A DNA stretch of 13,875 bases from an uncultured Butyricicoccus sp. (GTDB lineage: Bacteria > Bacillota > Clostridia > Oscillospirales > Butyricicoccaceae): positions 1-13,875 of the forward strand of contig CANPPM010000030.1 in assembly GCA_947575935.1 (NCBI GenBank). Reading direction: 5' to 3'. Both the position numbers and the translations under genes were made by a program. A model generated the notes under the pieces. It was given only the letters and a program-made list of their open reading frames with translations, did not search any database and had not been told where the DNA came from. The stretch's first letter is position 1. Every line of letters begins with the position of its first letter. Below are positions 1 through 6,590 of this stretch, piece after piece.

Positions 1-1693
1 CGCCAGACTTTTTAACCGTTTCTTTTTTCTGGCTGGTGCCGTGCGGGATAGCGACGCCAAGGCCCATATAGGTCGTGACCAGCTTCTCACGCTCAATCAT
101 TGCGTCGGCATAATCGGGCTCTACATACCCAAGCTTTGCCAGCAGGGAACCCGCCGCGCGGATGGCCTCTTCCTTGCTGACAGAGGGCAGGCCGGTTTGG
201 ATGCCTTCGCGCAGCAGTACGCCGTTCATGGCGCTGGCAGCCGGCTGCGCAGGGGCGTCTGTTCCGGCAGCCGGAGATGCGGCGGGTGCTGGCGCGCTGC
301 TGTCCGCAAGCGAGGCATAGAGCCGGTCAAGGTTGGGATCCGCAAGGAAATTATCGATTGTCACCAGCGTCACCTGCGGTGCGCAGGCGCGGGCACGGTC
401 GGCGAGCACACGCTGGCATACGACGACATCCGCGTCTGCGGGAATATTGTCTACGCTTGAATTGGTGACTGTCAGATCAGGACGGGCCGCTTTGATGCGG
501 TTGCGGAACTTGGTCGCGCCCATTGCGCTGGAGCCCATGCCCGCGTCACAGGAGAACACGACTTTCCGGACGGCTGCGCCGCTGACTGCAGGGGCGGCGC
601 CGGACGGGGCTGGCATGCCCTTTGCCTCGGCCTTCATAGACTGCATCTGGCTGGTGGCCTCTTCCAGGTTTTTGGCCCGACTCATCTTGACGATGGGGGA
701 AGCGATGACAAAGGATACGCCTGCCGCCAGGGCGATGCCGAGCAGGGAGAGCAGCATGGAGTCGCGTGGGGTCATCATCATAAAGGCAATGATCGAGCCG
801 GGGGCTGCCGGGCCGTTCAGACCCGCGCCAAACAGGCTGAAGAACAGGATTGCGGCGGCGTTGCCGACGATCGGGGCCACAATCACTGCCGGATTCATGA
901 GGATATACGGGAAATAGATTTCATGGATGCCGCCGAGCAGGTGGATAATCACCGCGCCGGGGGCTGACTGGCGGGCTGTGTCGTCCTTGCTGAAAAACAT
1001 ATAGGCGAGCAGGACGCCCAGACCGGGGCCAGGGTTGGTTTCCAGCATATACATGATAGAACGGCCCATCTGCTGGACTTGCTCTGCGCCGATCGGTGTA
1101 AAGACACCGTGGTTGATCGCGTTGTTGAGGAACAGTACCTTAGCAGGCTCGAGGAAGACCGACACCAGTGGCAGCAGGCTGTGCGAGATCAGGAAAGCCA
1201 CGCCTGCGGACAGCACCGCAAGGATCGACTGCATGCCCGGCCCAATTGCATAGTAGCCTAAAATCGCCAGGAGCATGCCAAAGATTCCGACGGAGAAATT
1301 GTTGATCAGCATCTCGAAGCCTACCGGCATGCGGCCTTCCATTGCCGCGTCGAATTTTTTAATCAGCCAGCCGGCCAGCGGGCCCATCACCATGGCGCCC
1401 ATCAGCATAGACTGCCCTTCGACGCCGCCGACACCTGCGATACAGCCCATGACTGCGATGGCACCCATAACGCGCCCGCGGTCGCCGCCGACCATTTTGC
1501 CGCCCTGGGCCGCGATCAGGATCGGGAGCAGATAGGTGAGCATATAGGGATGGATGGATGCAAGCTTCGCGTTCGGGAACCAACCGACGTCAATGAATAG
1601 CGCCGTGATGAAGCCCCATGCGATGAACGCACCGATGTTCGGCATCACCATGCCGCTGAGGAATTTGCCGAAGCGTGACAACGTATTTTTCAT
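1..1693 (-). CDS. mtlA: PTS mannitol-specific enzyme IICBA, 3' end missing
   Basis: Membrane permease that imports mannitol and phosphorylates it to mannitol-1-phosphate using phosphate passed from HPr. The visible part is 564 codons and runs off the left edge. The N-terminus (MKNTLSRFGKFLSGMVMPNIGAF) and the whole IIC domain (about 1-340) closely follow E. coli MtlA, including the substrate-site motif GGIHE at 254-258. The IIB domain carries the phosphocysteine C382 in FSCDAGMGSS. An Ala/Pro-rich linker (about 460-490) leads into a IIA domain whose phosphohistidine is H551 in IPHGT. By comparison with E. coli MtlA about 85 residues are missing. The start is fixed by AAGGAG (about 1701-1710) at good spacing. 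A mannitol dehydrogenase or MtlR gene would be expected beyond the left edge, but none is visible. Identification is from conserved motifs and near-continuous similarity recalled from the family. Confidence 0.96.
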   Translation of the reverse strand, partial: MKNTLSRFGKFLSGMVMPNIGAFIAWGFITALFIDVGWFPNAKLASIHPYMLTYLLPILIAAQGGKMVGGDRGRVMGAIAVMGCIAGVGGVEGQSMLMGAMVMGPLAGWLIKKFDAAMEGRMPVGFEMLINNFSVGIFGMLLAILGYYAIGPGMQSILAVLSAGVAFLISHSLLPLVSVFLEPAKVLFLNNAINHGVFTPIGAEQVQQMGRSIMYMLETNPGPGLGVLLAYMFFSKDDTARQSAPGAVIIHLLGGIHEIYFPYILMNPAVIVAPIVGNAAAILFFSLFGAGLNGPAAPGSIIAFMMMTPRDSMLLSLLGIALAAGVSFVIASPIVKMSRAKNLEEATSQMQSMKAEAKGMPAPSGAAPAVSGAAVRKVVFSCDAGMGSSAMGATKFRNRIKAARPDLTVTNSSVDNIPADADVVVCQRVLADRARACAPQVTLVTIDNFLADPNLDRLYASLADSSAPAPAASPAAGTDAPAQPAASAMNGVLLREGIQTGLPSVSKEEAIRAAGSLLAKLGYVEPDYADAMIEREKLVTTYMGLGVAIPHGTSQKKETVKKSG

Positions 1694-1826
1694 AATTTTG
1701 CACTCCTTACTACCTCACACAGTTTCTTCTTTTCCGGCATCGGCCGAAGCATGGCCCGGCCCTGAGAAAACATGGTGGTTCTGCTGCGGGGCGGGGATGG
1801 AACGGCGCTTCCGTTTCGTTGTCTTT

Positions 1827-1855
1827 ATTTTACAGCCTGTGCAGCGCCGCCGCAA
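1827..1855 (-). promoter_or_regulatory. Candidate sigma-A promoter for mtlA
   Basis: On the minus strand TTGCGG (1855-1850) and TAAAAT (1832-1827) are separated by exactly 17 bp. The start of transcription would fall near 1820, giving an mtlA leader of about 127 nt. The leader contains a short GGCCG/CGGCC hairpin. This is the best match in the 350-bp gap upstream of mtlA; the rest of 1694-2036 shows no credible gene. Prediction by eye only. Confidence 0.5.
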
Positions 1856-1890
1856 GTGTTTCCTCTGGGACGGCTGGCATCAGGGGATGG

Positions 1891-1909
1891 TGACAAACGA
1901 TTGTTTTCA
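1891..1909. promoter_or_regulatory. 19-bp imperfect dyad upstream of mtlA promoter (possible operator)
   Basis: The sequence TGACAAACGATTGTTTTCA agrees with its own reverse complement at 15 of 18 non-central positions or close to it (TGA-AAAC on one side, GTTT-CA on the other). It lies about 36 bp upstream of the candidate -35 box, where an activator such as a PRD-type MtlR could bind. It does not fit the usual catabolite-response (cre) consensus well. The bound factor is unknown. Confidence 0.35.
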
Positions 1910-2036
1910 GCAGAATATGCAAAATGGAGTGCCATGCTTAGGCGTTTTGACGAATTTGCCGCAGGGGGCAGCTTGCTTTTGCCGCAGCTGGCGCCATCTG
2001 TTGGTGACAGCCGCTCGGGAAGTTGCGTACGGTATG

Positions 2037-2069
2037 GAAAAGCGCCCCCTCGGCAACGAAAGGGGCGCT
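2037..2069 (-). terminator. Rho-independent terminator after the secG unit
   Basis: AGCGCCCC (2041-2048) pairs perfectly with GGGGCGCT (2062-2069) around a 13-nt loop. On the minus strand the stem is followed by a short T run (TTTTCC). It begins 4 bp past the stop codon of the small membrane protein, so it would end the secG transcript before the mtlA regulatory region. Confidence 0.75.
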
Positions 2070-2072
2070 GTG

Positions 2073-2300
2073 CTACCGCATGCGCAGCGCGCCGCAGAGG
2101 ATGCATACGAGAAGGCTTGCGAACGCACACAACGACGCTCGCTTCCCTTGAAGACGCATGTGCGCAAGCGTCTCCTCCCCGGCTTCCCCGCGCGCGATCC
2201 GCCCGCTCAGCATGCCGCAGCGTAGCTGACAGAACAGGGTCAGCACGGCGAAGAGTACGAAAAGAGCCAGCGTACCGGCCTGCAGCTGTTTCCACATCAT
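2073..2300 (-). CDS. Small two-helix membrane protein downstream of secG
   Basis: I do not recognise this 75-aa protein. It has two hydrophobic stretches (about 7-28 and 54-71) joined by a charged segment rich in Arg, Glu and Gly (about 30-53), and a basic C-terminus, so it is probably a hairpin-like inner-membrane protein. Its first ATG follows the secG stop codon by one base, and a second ATG follows directly. There is no good Shine-Dalgarno sequence of its own, so translation is probably coupled to secG. A terminator right after it closes the unit. Gene status rests on this tight spacing, the hydrophobic pattern and the terminator. A role at the Sec translocon is inference from position only. 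Confidence 0.6.
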   Translation of the reverse strand: MMWKQLQAGTLALFVLFAVLTLFCQLRCGMLSGRIARGEAGEETLAHMRLQGKRASLCAFASLLVCILCGALRMR

Positions 2301-2301
2301 A

Positions 2302-2541
2302 TTATTGCATAATGTTCAGCACAATAGCCAGAACTACAAAAATGACCGCGACCGCAATGGTGAGTTTGTTGAGCATTGCATCCATGCCCTTGGCCTTGCC
2401 GGAACCGAAAAAGGTCTCGGCGCCGCCCGAAATAGTGCCGCTCATGCCCTGCCGTGCGCCACTCTGCATCAGAATGGTAAAGGTCAGGAAAAGGCTTGCG
2501 AGGATCATGATCACTGCAAGCACGGTTTGTGTTGTCGTCAT
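2302..2541 (-). CDS. secG: Protein translocase subunit SecG
   Basis: SecG is the small accessory subunit of the SecYEG channel and helps SecA-driven export across the cytoplasmic membrane. The 79-aa product has the family layout: an N-terminal transmembrane helix (about 5-24), a Gly/Ser-rich loop containing LMQSGARQGMSGTISGGAE and the conserved FFG segment, an amphipathic KAKGMDAMLNKLT stretch, and a second helix (about 60-78). Length is normal. The start is set by GGGAGG a few bases upstream. In many Bacillota secG is followed by rnr and smpB. Here it is followed instead by a small unknown membrane protein and a terminator. A promoter candidate about 300 bp upstream suggests a long leader. 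Confidence 0.95.
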   Translation of the reverse strand: MTTTQTVLAVIMILASLFLTFTILMQSGARQGMSGTISGGAETFFGSGKAKGMDAMLNKLTIAVAVIFVVLAIVLNIMQ

Positions 2542-2838
2542 GGTTTGCTTTCCTCCCTGGTTTTTGTTTGTTGTTTTGTCTCTGCTGGAAAACCGTTAAA
2601 GGCCTGCTTCCCACTGGAAGAAACAGCGGGGGATTTCCCCGGCAGGCGGAGCGCAATCTCACGGGAATGCTTTGCAGGATTCCGAAAAATTGGCAAGGCA
2701 TGGGGAGCCCCCAGGGCGTTTCCCTCTGAAGGGAAGCGGGTGCTGAGACGCCCGGCCGTCAGAGCTTGTCCGATGCCGGGCATGCTGTCAATCATAAAAC
2801 ACGCGTCGTTTTTCCGGCGGAAAAGGGAATAATCACGT
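2542..2838 (-). promoter_or_regulatory. Long, hairpin-rich leader of secG (possible regulatory RNA)
   Basis: If the promoter at 2846-2874 is used, the secG mRNA starts with about 297 nt of untranslated RNA. It contains several GC-rich hairpins: a nested stem with outer arms 2714-2719/2748-2753 (GGGCGT with ACGCCC) and an inner stem at 2720-2735 (TTCCCT with AGGGAA), a 5-bp stem at 2701-2713, and a GGGG/CCCC hairpin at 2626-2643. I found no T-box motif, SRP RNA tetraloop signature or tRNA. No protein-coding pattern is convincing on either strand. It may be a leader, a separate small RNA, or unconstrained GC-rich spacer. Confidence 0.35.
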
Positions 2839-2845
2839 GTTTTTC

Positions 2846-2874
2846 ATCATAACACACTTCACACCAAAAGGCAA
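2846..2874 (-). promoter_or_regulatory. Candidate sigma-A promoter for secG
   Basis: On the minus strand TTGCCT (2874-2869) and TATGAT (2851-2846) are separated by 17 bp. Transcription would start near 2839. It sits back-to-back with the nadE promoter at 2944-2972. A TTGACA at about 2790 also exists but lacks a matching -10. Confidence 0.55.
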
Positions 2875-2943
2875 GTGGTTTCACAAAAAATGCACAGCCG
2901 GCAACAGAATTTCGTGCGGAGTGGCGGCCTTATGGATTTCCAC

Positions 2944-2972
2944 TTGATAATTCCCGGCAAACCGTCTATACT
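2944..2972 (+). promoter_or_regulatory. Sigma-A promoter for nadE
   Basis: TTGATA (2944-2949) and TATACT (2967-2972) are 17 bp apart, each with five of six consensus bases. The predicted transcript start near 2979 leaves a short leader of about 26 nt before the ATG at 3005. It also argues against translation from the upstream ATG at 2984. Confidence 0.75.
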
Positions 2973-3004
2973 AAAAAACAGAAATGCCCAACGGAGGAAT
3001 GGAT

Positions 3005-4912
3005 ATGAAGCATGGATGGATCAAGGTCACGGCGGCGACCCCTTCGCTGCGTGTGGCGGATACAGAATATAATGCGGCGGAGATGATTGCAATGGCACGC
3101 TGCGCAGCAGCGGAGGGCAGCGCGCTCTGCGTGTTCCCCGAGCTTTGCCTGACTGCCTATACCTGCGGCGACTTGTTCCAGCAGCAGGCGCTGCTGGACG
3201 GCGCGCTTGCCGCGTTGGAGGCGGTTCGGGACGGCACTTGTGCGCTGGATATGCTGGTGGTCGTTGGGCTGCCGCTGCGTGATGGGGCGGCGCTGTACAA
3301 CTGTGCGGCGGTGCTGTGCCGCGGCAGGGTATTGGGCGTCATTCCCAAACAGCAGATTCCTAATTACGCAGAGTTTTATGAGGCGAGACATTTTACAACG
3401 GGTATAGGTCAACCGCATCGGACGCTGCTGTTGTTCGGGCAAGAGGTCCCGTTTGGCGTCGACCTGCTGTTTGCCTGCCGCCAGCTGCCTGATTTTGTAT
3501 TAGGGGTCGAACTTTGTGAAGACCTTTGGACGGCCAACCCGCCTTCCGGCCTGTTGGCCGAGTCGGGCGCGACGGTCATTGCAAACCTTTCGGCTTCCGA
3601 TGAGCTGATCGGCAAAGCGTCCTACCGGCGGGAGTTGGTCAAGGGGCAGTCCGGCCGTCTGCTGTGCGGTTATGTTTATGCAGATGCAGGGGTTGGGGAG
3701 TCTACGCAGGATCTGGTCTTTGCAGGTCACGACCTGATTGCCGAGAATGGGTCGATCCTTGCGGAATCCAACCGGTTTGAAAATGGGATGATTTCTTCAG
3801 AATTTGATTTGGAGCGTTTGGCGCACGACCGCCGCAGGAGCAATACCTTTGGTGCTGCCGGGAGGGAGATGCTGCGCGTCCCCTTTGATTTGACCTTGCG
3901 TGAGACTGCGCTGACGCGCTGGATCCCGCGCACCCCCTTTGTGCCTGAGGGAGAGGCGCGCCTGGCTTCGCGCTGCGACGAGATTATACGTCTGCAGGCG
4001 GCCGGTTTGGCTTCCAGGCTGCGCCATACGCGGGCAAAGACGGCGGTGATCGGCCTTTCCGGCGGGCTGGATTCGACATTGGCGCTGATTGTGACGGTGC
4101 ATGCCTTTGACCGCCTCGGGCTGGACCGCAGTGGGATTCTTGCAGTGACCATGCCTTGCTTTGGCACAACGGCGCGCACCAAATCCAATGCGCTTCGTCT
4201 GGCGGAGGAATATGGTGCAAGTATCCGTACCATCGAGATTGGGGAGGCGGTGCGGCAGCATTTTGCCGACATTGGGCAGCCGATGGAGCGGCAGGATGTG
4301 ACCTTTGAGAATGCGCAGGCGCGTATGCGGACGTTGGTGCTGATGGATCTGGCCAATCAGTGCGGCGGGCTGGTGATCGGCACGGGCGATTTATCAGAGC
4401 TGGCGCTGGGCTGGGCAACTTATAACGGGGACCATATGAGCATGTACGGCGTCAATGCGTCGATTCCCAAGACGCTGGTACGGGATCTGACGGCCTATGA
4501 GGCGGGCCGGTCGGGGCCGGCCCTTTCCGCGATTCTGCGGGACATTCTGGATACGCCGGTTTCGCCGGAGCTGCTTCCGCCCAAGGATGGGGAAATTTCG
4601 CAGAAGACCGAAGAACTGGTCGGCCCTTACGAGCTGCACGATTTTTATTTGTATTATATGTTGCGTTTTGGTTTCCGCCCGGAAAAAATATTCCGTCTTG
4701 CTAAACATGCCTGGGGGGAAATCTACGAAGATGCGGTGATCAAAAAGTGGCTGGTTATCTTTCTGCGCCGCTTTTTCACCCAGCAGTTTAAGCGCTCCTG
4801 TCTTCCGGACGGCCCTAAGGTAGGGACGGTTTCGCTGTCCCCGCGCGGGGATTGGCGCATGCCCTCGGATGCCTGCCCGGAGCTATGGCTCCGGGAGGCG
4901 GAAGCGCTGTAA
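3005..4912 (+). CDS. nadE: Glutamine-dependent NAD+ synthetase
   Basis: Cytosolic enzyme for the last step of NAD biosynthesis: it amidates nicotinic acid adenine dinucleotide to NAD+ using ATP, with ammonia channelled from glutamine. The 635-aa protein has an N-terminal nitrilase-type glutaminase domain (about 5-270) with the full catalytic triad E46 (FPELC), K115 (IPKQ) and C171 (VELCEDLW). The C-terminal synthetase domain (about 330-620) has the ATP pyrophosphatase loop SGGLDS at 352-357 and the GTGDLSELALGW segment. Length matches the two-domain family. I chose ATG 3005 over the in-frame ATGs at 2984 and 2999 because GGAGG (2993-2997) lies 7 bp before it and the predicted mRNA start leaves no room for an earlier site. 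It is a single-gene unit with its own promoter, convergent with the foldase gene. Confidence 0.97.
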   Translation: MKHGWIKVTAATPSLRVADTEYNAAEMIAMARCAAAEGSALCVFPELCLTAYTCGDLFQQQALLDGALAALEAVRDGTCALDMLVVVGLPLRDGAALYNCAAVLCRGRVLGVIPKQQIPNYAEFYEARHFTTGIGQPHRTLLLFGQEVPFGVDLLFACRQLPDFVLGVELCEDLWTANPPSGLLAESGATVIANLSASDELIGKASYRRELVKGQSGRLLCGYVYADAGVGESTQDLVFAGHDLIAENGSILAESNRFENGMISSEFDLERLAHDRRRSNTFGAAGREMLRVPFDLTLRETALTRWIPRTPFVPEGEARLASRCDEIIRLQAAGLASRLRHTRAKTAVIGLSGGLDSTLALIVTVHAFDRLGLDRSGILAVTMPCFGTTARTKSNALRLAEEYGASIRTIEIGEAVRQHFADIGQPMERQDVTFENAQARMRTLVLMDLANQCGGLVIGTGDLSELALGWATYNGDHMSMYGVNASIPKTLVRDLTAYEAGRSGPALSAILRDILDTPVSPELLPPKDGEISQKTEELVGPYELHDFYLYYMLRFGFRPEKIFRLAKHAWGEIYEDAVIKKWLVIFLRRFFTQQFKRSCLPDGPKVGTVSLSPRGDWRMPSDACPELWLREAEAL

Positions 4913-5155
4913 GATCTGCCCCGAAACCGTCGGGATGGCGGAAAGGTTTAAGGCGCTCCCCGCGTTTTGGGCGTATGCATCGGCGGATGGGGCGCGGTCT
5001 GCCTTGGCGGCTATCATGGACGGCGTGACGGGATCCTTGGGATCAAGCAGTGAAGCGACGCCTTTCATGGAGCGGTGGAGGATTCCGGCGCGTACACGGG
5101 AAAAGCGTCTGCTGTTGATGGACAACCAGGGCGCAGATATGGTAAAACCGCCGTT
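4913..5155. other. Non-coding stretch after nadE
   Basis: About 240 bp between the nadE stop and the first terminator-like hairpin. An open frame starting at ATG 4935 on the plus strand continues to 5231, but it has no ribosome site and runs through both terminator hairpins, so I do not call it a gene. The minus-strand open frame is likewise unsupported. No tRNA or recognised RNA was found. It would be a nadE 3' untranslated region. Confidence 0.5.
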
Positions 5156-5180
5156 AAAAAAGAACGCGCGCCTCTTTTTT
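5156..5180 (+). terminator. AT-rich terminator-like hairpin after nadE
   Basis: AAAAAAGA (5156-5163) pairs with TCTTTTTT (5173-5180) around a GC-rich 9-nt loop, ending in a T run on the plus strand. The stem is weak. It may act with the stronger hairpin just downstream. Confidence 0.4.
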
Positions 5181-5188
5181 GACAGGAT

Positions 5189-5221
5189 AAAAGGCTGCCC
5201 GGTTCTCCGGGCAGCCTTTTT
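5189..5221. terminator. Strong bidirectional terminator between nadE and the foldase gene
   Basis: A perfect 14-bp stem, AAAAGGCTGCCCGG (5189-5202) with its complement (5207-5220), closed by the loop TTCT. T runs follow on both strands (TTTTT on plus, TTTTATCC on minus). It lies 5 bp past the stop codon of the minus-strand foldase gene and also ends the nadE transcript. Confidence 0.92.
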
Positions 5222-5225
5222 GGGA

Positions 5226-6236
5226 TCATGAGACATGGTAGGTGTATGATGCGGCATTATCAAAAGTAATTTCTGACAGCACGGCTTCCGTGGTGATTTC
5301 AGCTTCGTTTACCCATTGGTTCAGTAGGCTGTCCATATCCATGCCAGTCAACGCGGTCACAATGCTGCTGTAGACTGCAGGGCGATCTTCTGCGCGCAGC
5401 GGCAGACGTTGGATAATATGCCAGCCATAATCGCTTTGAACCGGCGCAGAGATTGTGTTTTCGGCGAGTGCCTTTGTCGCATCCTGGAATTCAGCCACCA
5501 TGTCGCCCTCGGTAAACTGATAACCGTCCGGGTTGGCGCTCATCCCCGGGTCTTCGCCAAATTCCTGAATGAGTGTGTCAAAATCTTCACCGGCAACCGC
5601 GCGCTGATAAACGGACTGCGCTTTGCGCTCGATTTCGGCAAGCGCAGCCTCGTCGGTGAGCGGCTGGTTGTTTTCATCACGCGTAGAGATCAGGATATGC
5701 TTTGCACGCATATAGTTTTCCTGAAAATAGGATTCAATTTCGGCGTCATCTGGGGCCATTGCGCCGCCTTCACCGAAGTAATATTCCTCCAACTGTTCTT
5801 GCATCAGGAAATAGCGGGATACTTGGTCGAACAAGCTGTCGGTAAAACCCATTTCCTTCATAGATGGATCCATTTCCCCGATGCGGCTGAGATCTTCATC
5901 CGTCAGCGTCAGGCCCGCCGCATCAAACTGGTCGGGGACCAGGTAAAGCGCCGCGGTCTGGTTCTGTGCGATTTCGCCGAGCTGCGATTTGTAGGAGTCC
6001 CCCAATTCGCTGTCCCAAAGGTCGGTGACGCCGTATTGGTACATCATATTTTCGATGCTTGCCTTGCCGTAGAGATAGTTTGCGGCATAGACCCCCACCT
6101 CGACTTCATGCCCGTTAACCGTCATCGCCAGTTGGGTGGCGGTGTCGTTTGTCTTGCTGCCGCATGCGGTCAGTGCAAGCAGCAGCGTGCCTGCCAAAAT
6201 AGCCGCGGTCAGGCGGCGAATGGAACGTATCATCAT
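5226..6236 (-). CDS. PrsA-like peptidylprolyl isomerase lipoprotein
   Basis: Predicted extracellular foldase anchored to the outer face of the membrane, helping exported proteins fold. The 336-aa product begins with a basic n-region and hydrophobic core ending in the lipobox LTAC, with the lipidated cysteine at C25. Residues about 30-165 resemble the SurA/PrsA-type N-terminal chaperone region. A parvulin domain (about 175-280) has AKHILI with H180, the FGEDPG and GYQFTEGDMV segments, and DYGWHIIQ with H273. ATG 6236 is chosen because GGGAG lies 7 bp upstream; an in-frame TTG at 6257 precedes that site. The gene follows trxB on the same strand but has its own strong promoter and a long leader. 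Family assignment is firm; calling it prsA itself is less certain, since clostridia often have several parvulin lipoproteins. Confidence 0.9.
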   Translation of the reverse strand: MMIRSIRRLTAAILAGTLLLALTACGSKTNDTATQLAMTVNGHEVEVGVYAANYLYGKASIENMMYQYGVTDLWDSELGDSYKSQLGEIAQNQTAALYLVPDQFDAAGLTLTDEDLSRIGEMDPSMKEMGFTDSLFDQVSRYFLMQEQLEEYYFGEGGAMAPDDAEIESYFQENYMRAKHILISTRDENNQPLTDEAALAEIERKAQSVYQRAVAGEDFDTLIQEFGEDPGMSANPDGYQFTEGDMVAEFQDATKALAENTISAPVQSDYGWHIIQRLPLRAEDRPAVYSSIVTALTGMDMDSLLNQWVNEAEITTEAVLSEITFDNAASYTYHVS

Positions 6237-6442
6237 GATTATTCTCCCGTCTTTCAAATTCCGGATATGCCTGCTTTCCTCAAAGCCCGATTCGCAGTTG
6301 GGAGCAAACAGCAGGGATCGCGTGCTGTGACAGCCGCTTGTTTTGCTAGTACTGGACGCTGATCCCAGGCTCCTGAGATGCTGCGTGCCGTCGCTGTGCC
6401 TGCGGGTGGCGCGGGGGCTGTTTCAAGCCGGTAAGCATAATA
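6237..6442 (-). promoter_or_regulatory. Leader of about 205 nt before the foldase gene
   Basis: The promoter at 6449-6477 predicts an mRNA start near 6442, so the leader is about 205 nt, unusually long for this gene type. I recognise no riboswitch or T-box element. A 30-codon open frame (ATG 6438 to TAG 6346) starts about 4 nt into the transcript without room for a ribosome site, so it is doubtful as a leader peptide. Confidence 0.35.
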
Positions 6443-6448
6443 TATTGT

Positions 6449-6477
6449 ATTATAGCACAGGGGAAGCGAAGAGTAAA
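6449..6477 (-). promoter_or_regulatory. Sigma-A promoter for the foldase gene
   Basis: On the minus strand TTTACT (6477-6472) and a perfect TATAAT (6454-6449) are 17 bp apart. A TG lies one base before the -10 (extended -10 form). It is located between trxB and the foldase gene, so the latter can be expressed on its own. No clear terminator follows trxB, so read-through is also possible. Confidence 0.75.
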
Positions 6478-6590
6478 GGCAAGAATTTTGGGAGTTTGCG
6501 TTTGATTAGGGCGGTTGAGGGCCGGGGGAAGGGGCGGGATTTCCGGAAGATAGAATAGCGCGGCGGACGTTTGGGCTGCGTGTGGCGGGG

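Noticed and set aside
1806..1820. Possible catabolite-response (cre) site at the mtlA transcript start
   Set aside because: The core AAACGGAAGCG fits partly, but about three conserved positions of the consensus are wrong.
2297..2832. Overlapping open frames on both strands across secG and its leader
   Set aside because: They are out-of-frame shadows or lie in the hairpin-rich leader, have no ribosome sites and no recognisable domain.
2542..2838. SRP RNA, T-box or tRNA upstream of secG
   Set aside because: None of the conserved SRP helix-8, T-box or tRNA sequences could be found on either strand.
4935..5231. Plus-strand open frame after nadE starting MAERFKALP
   Set aside because: No Shine-Dalgarno sequence, and it reads through two terminator hairpins, so it is unlikely to be translated.
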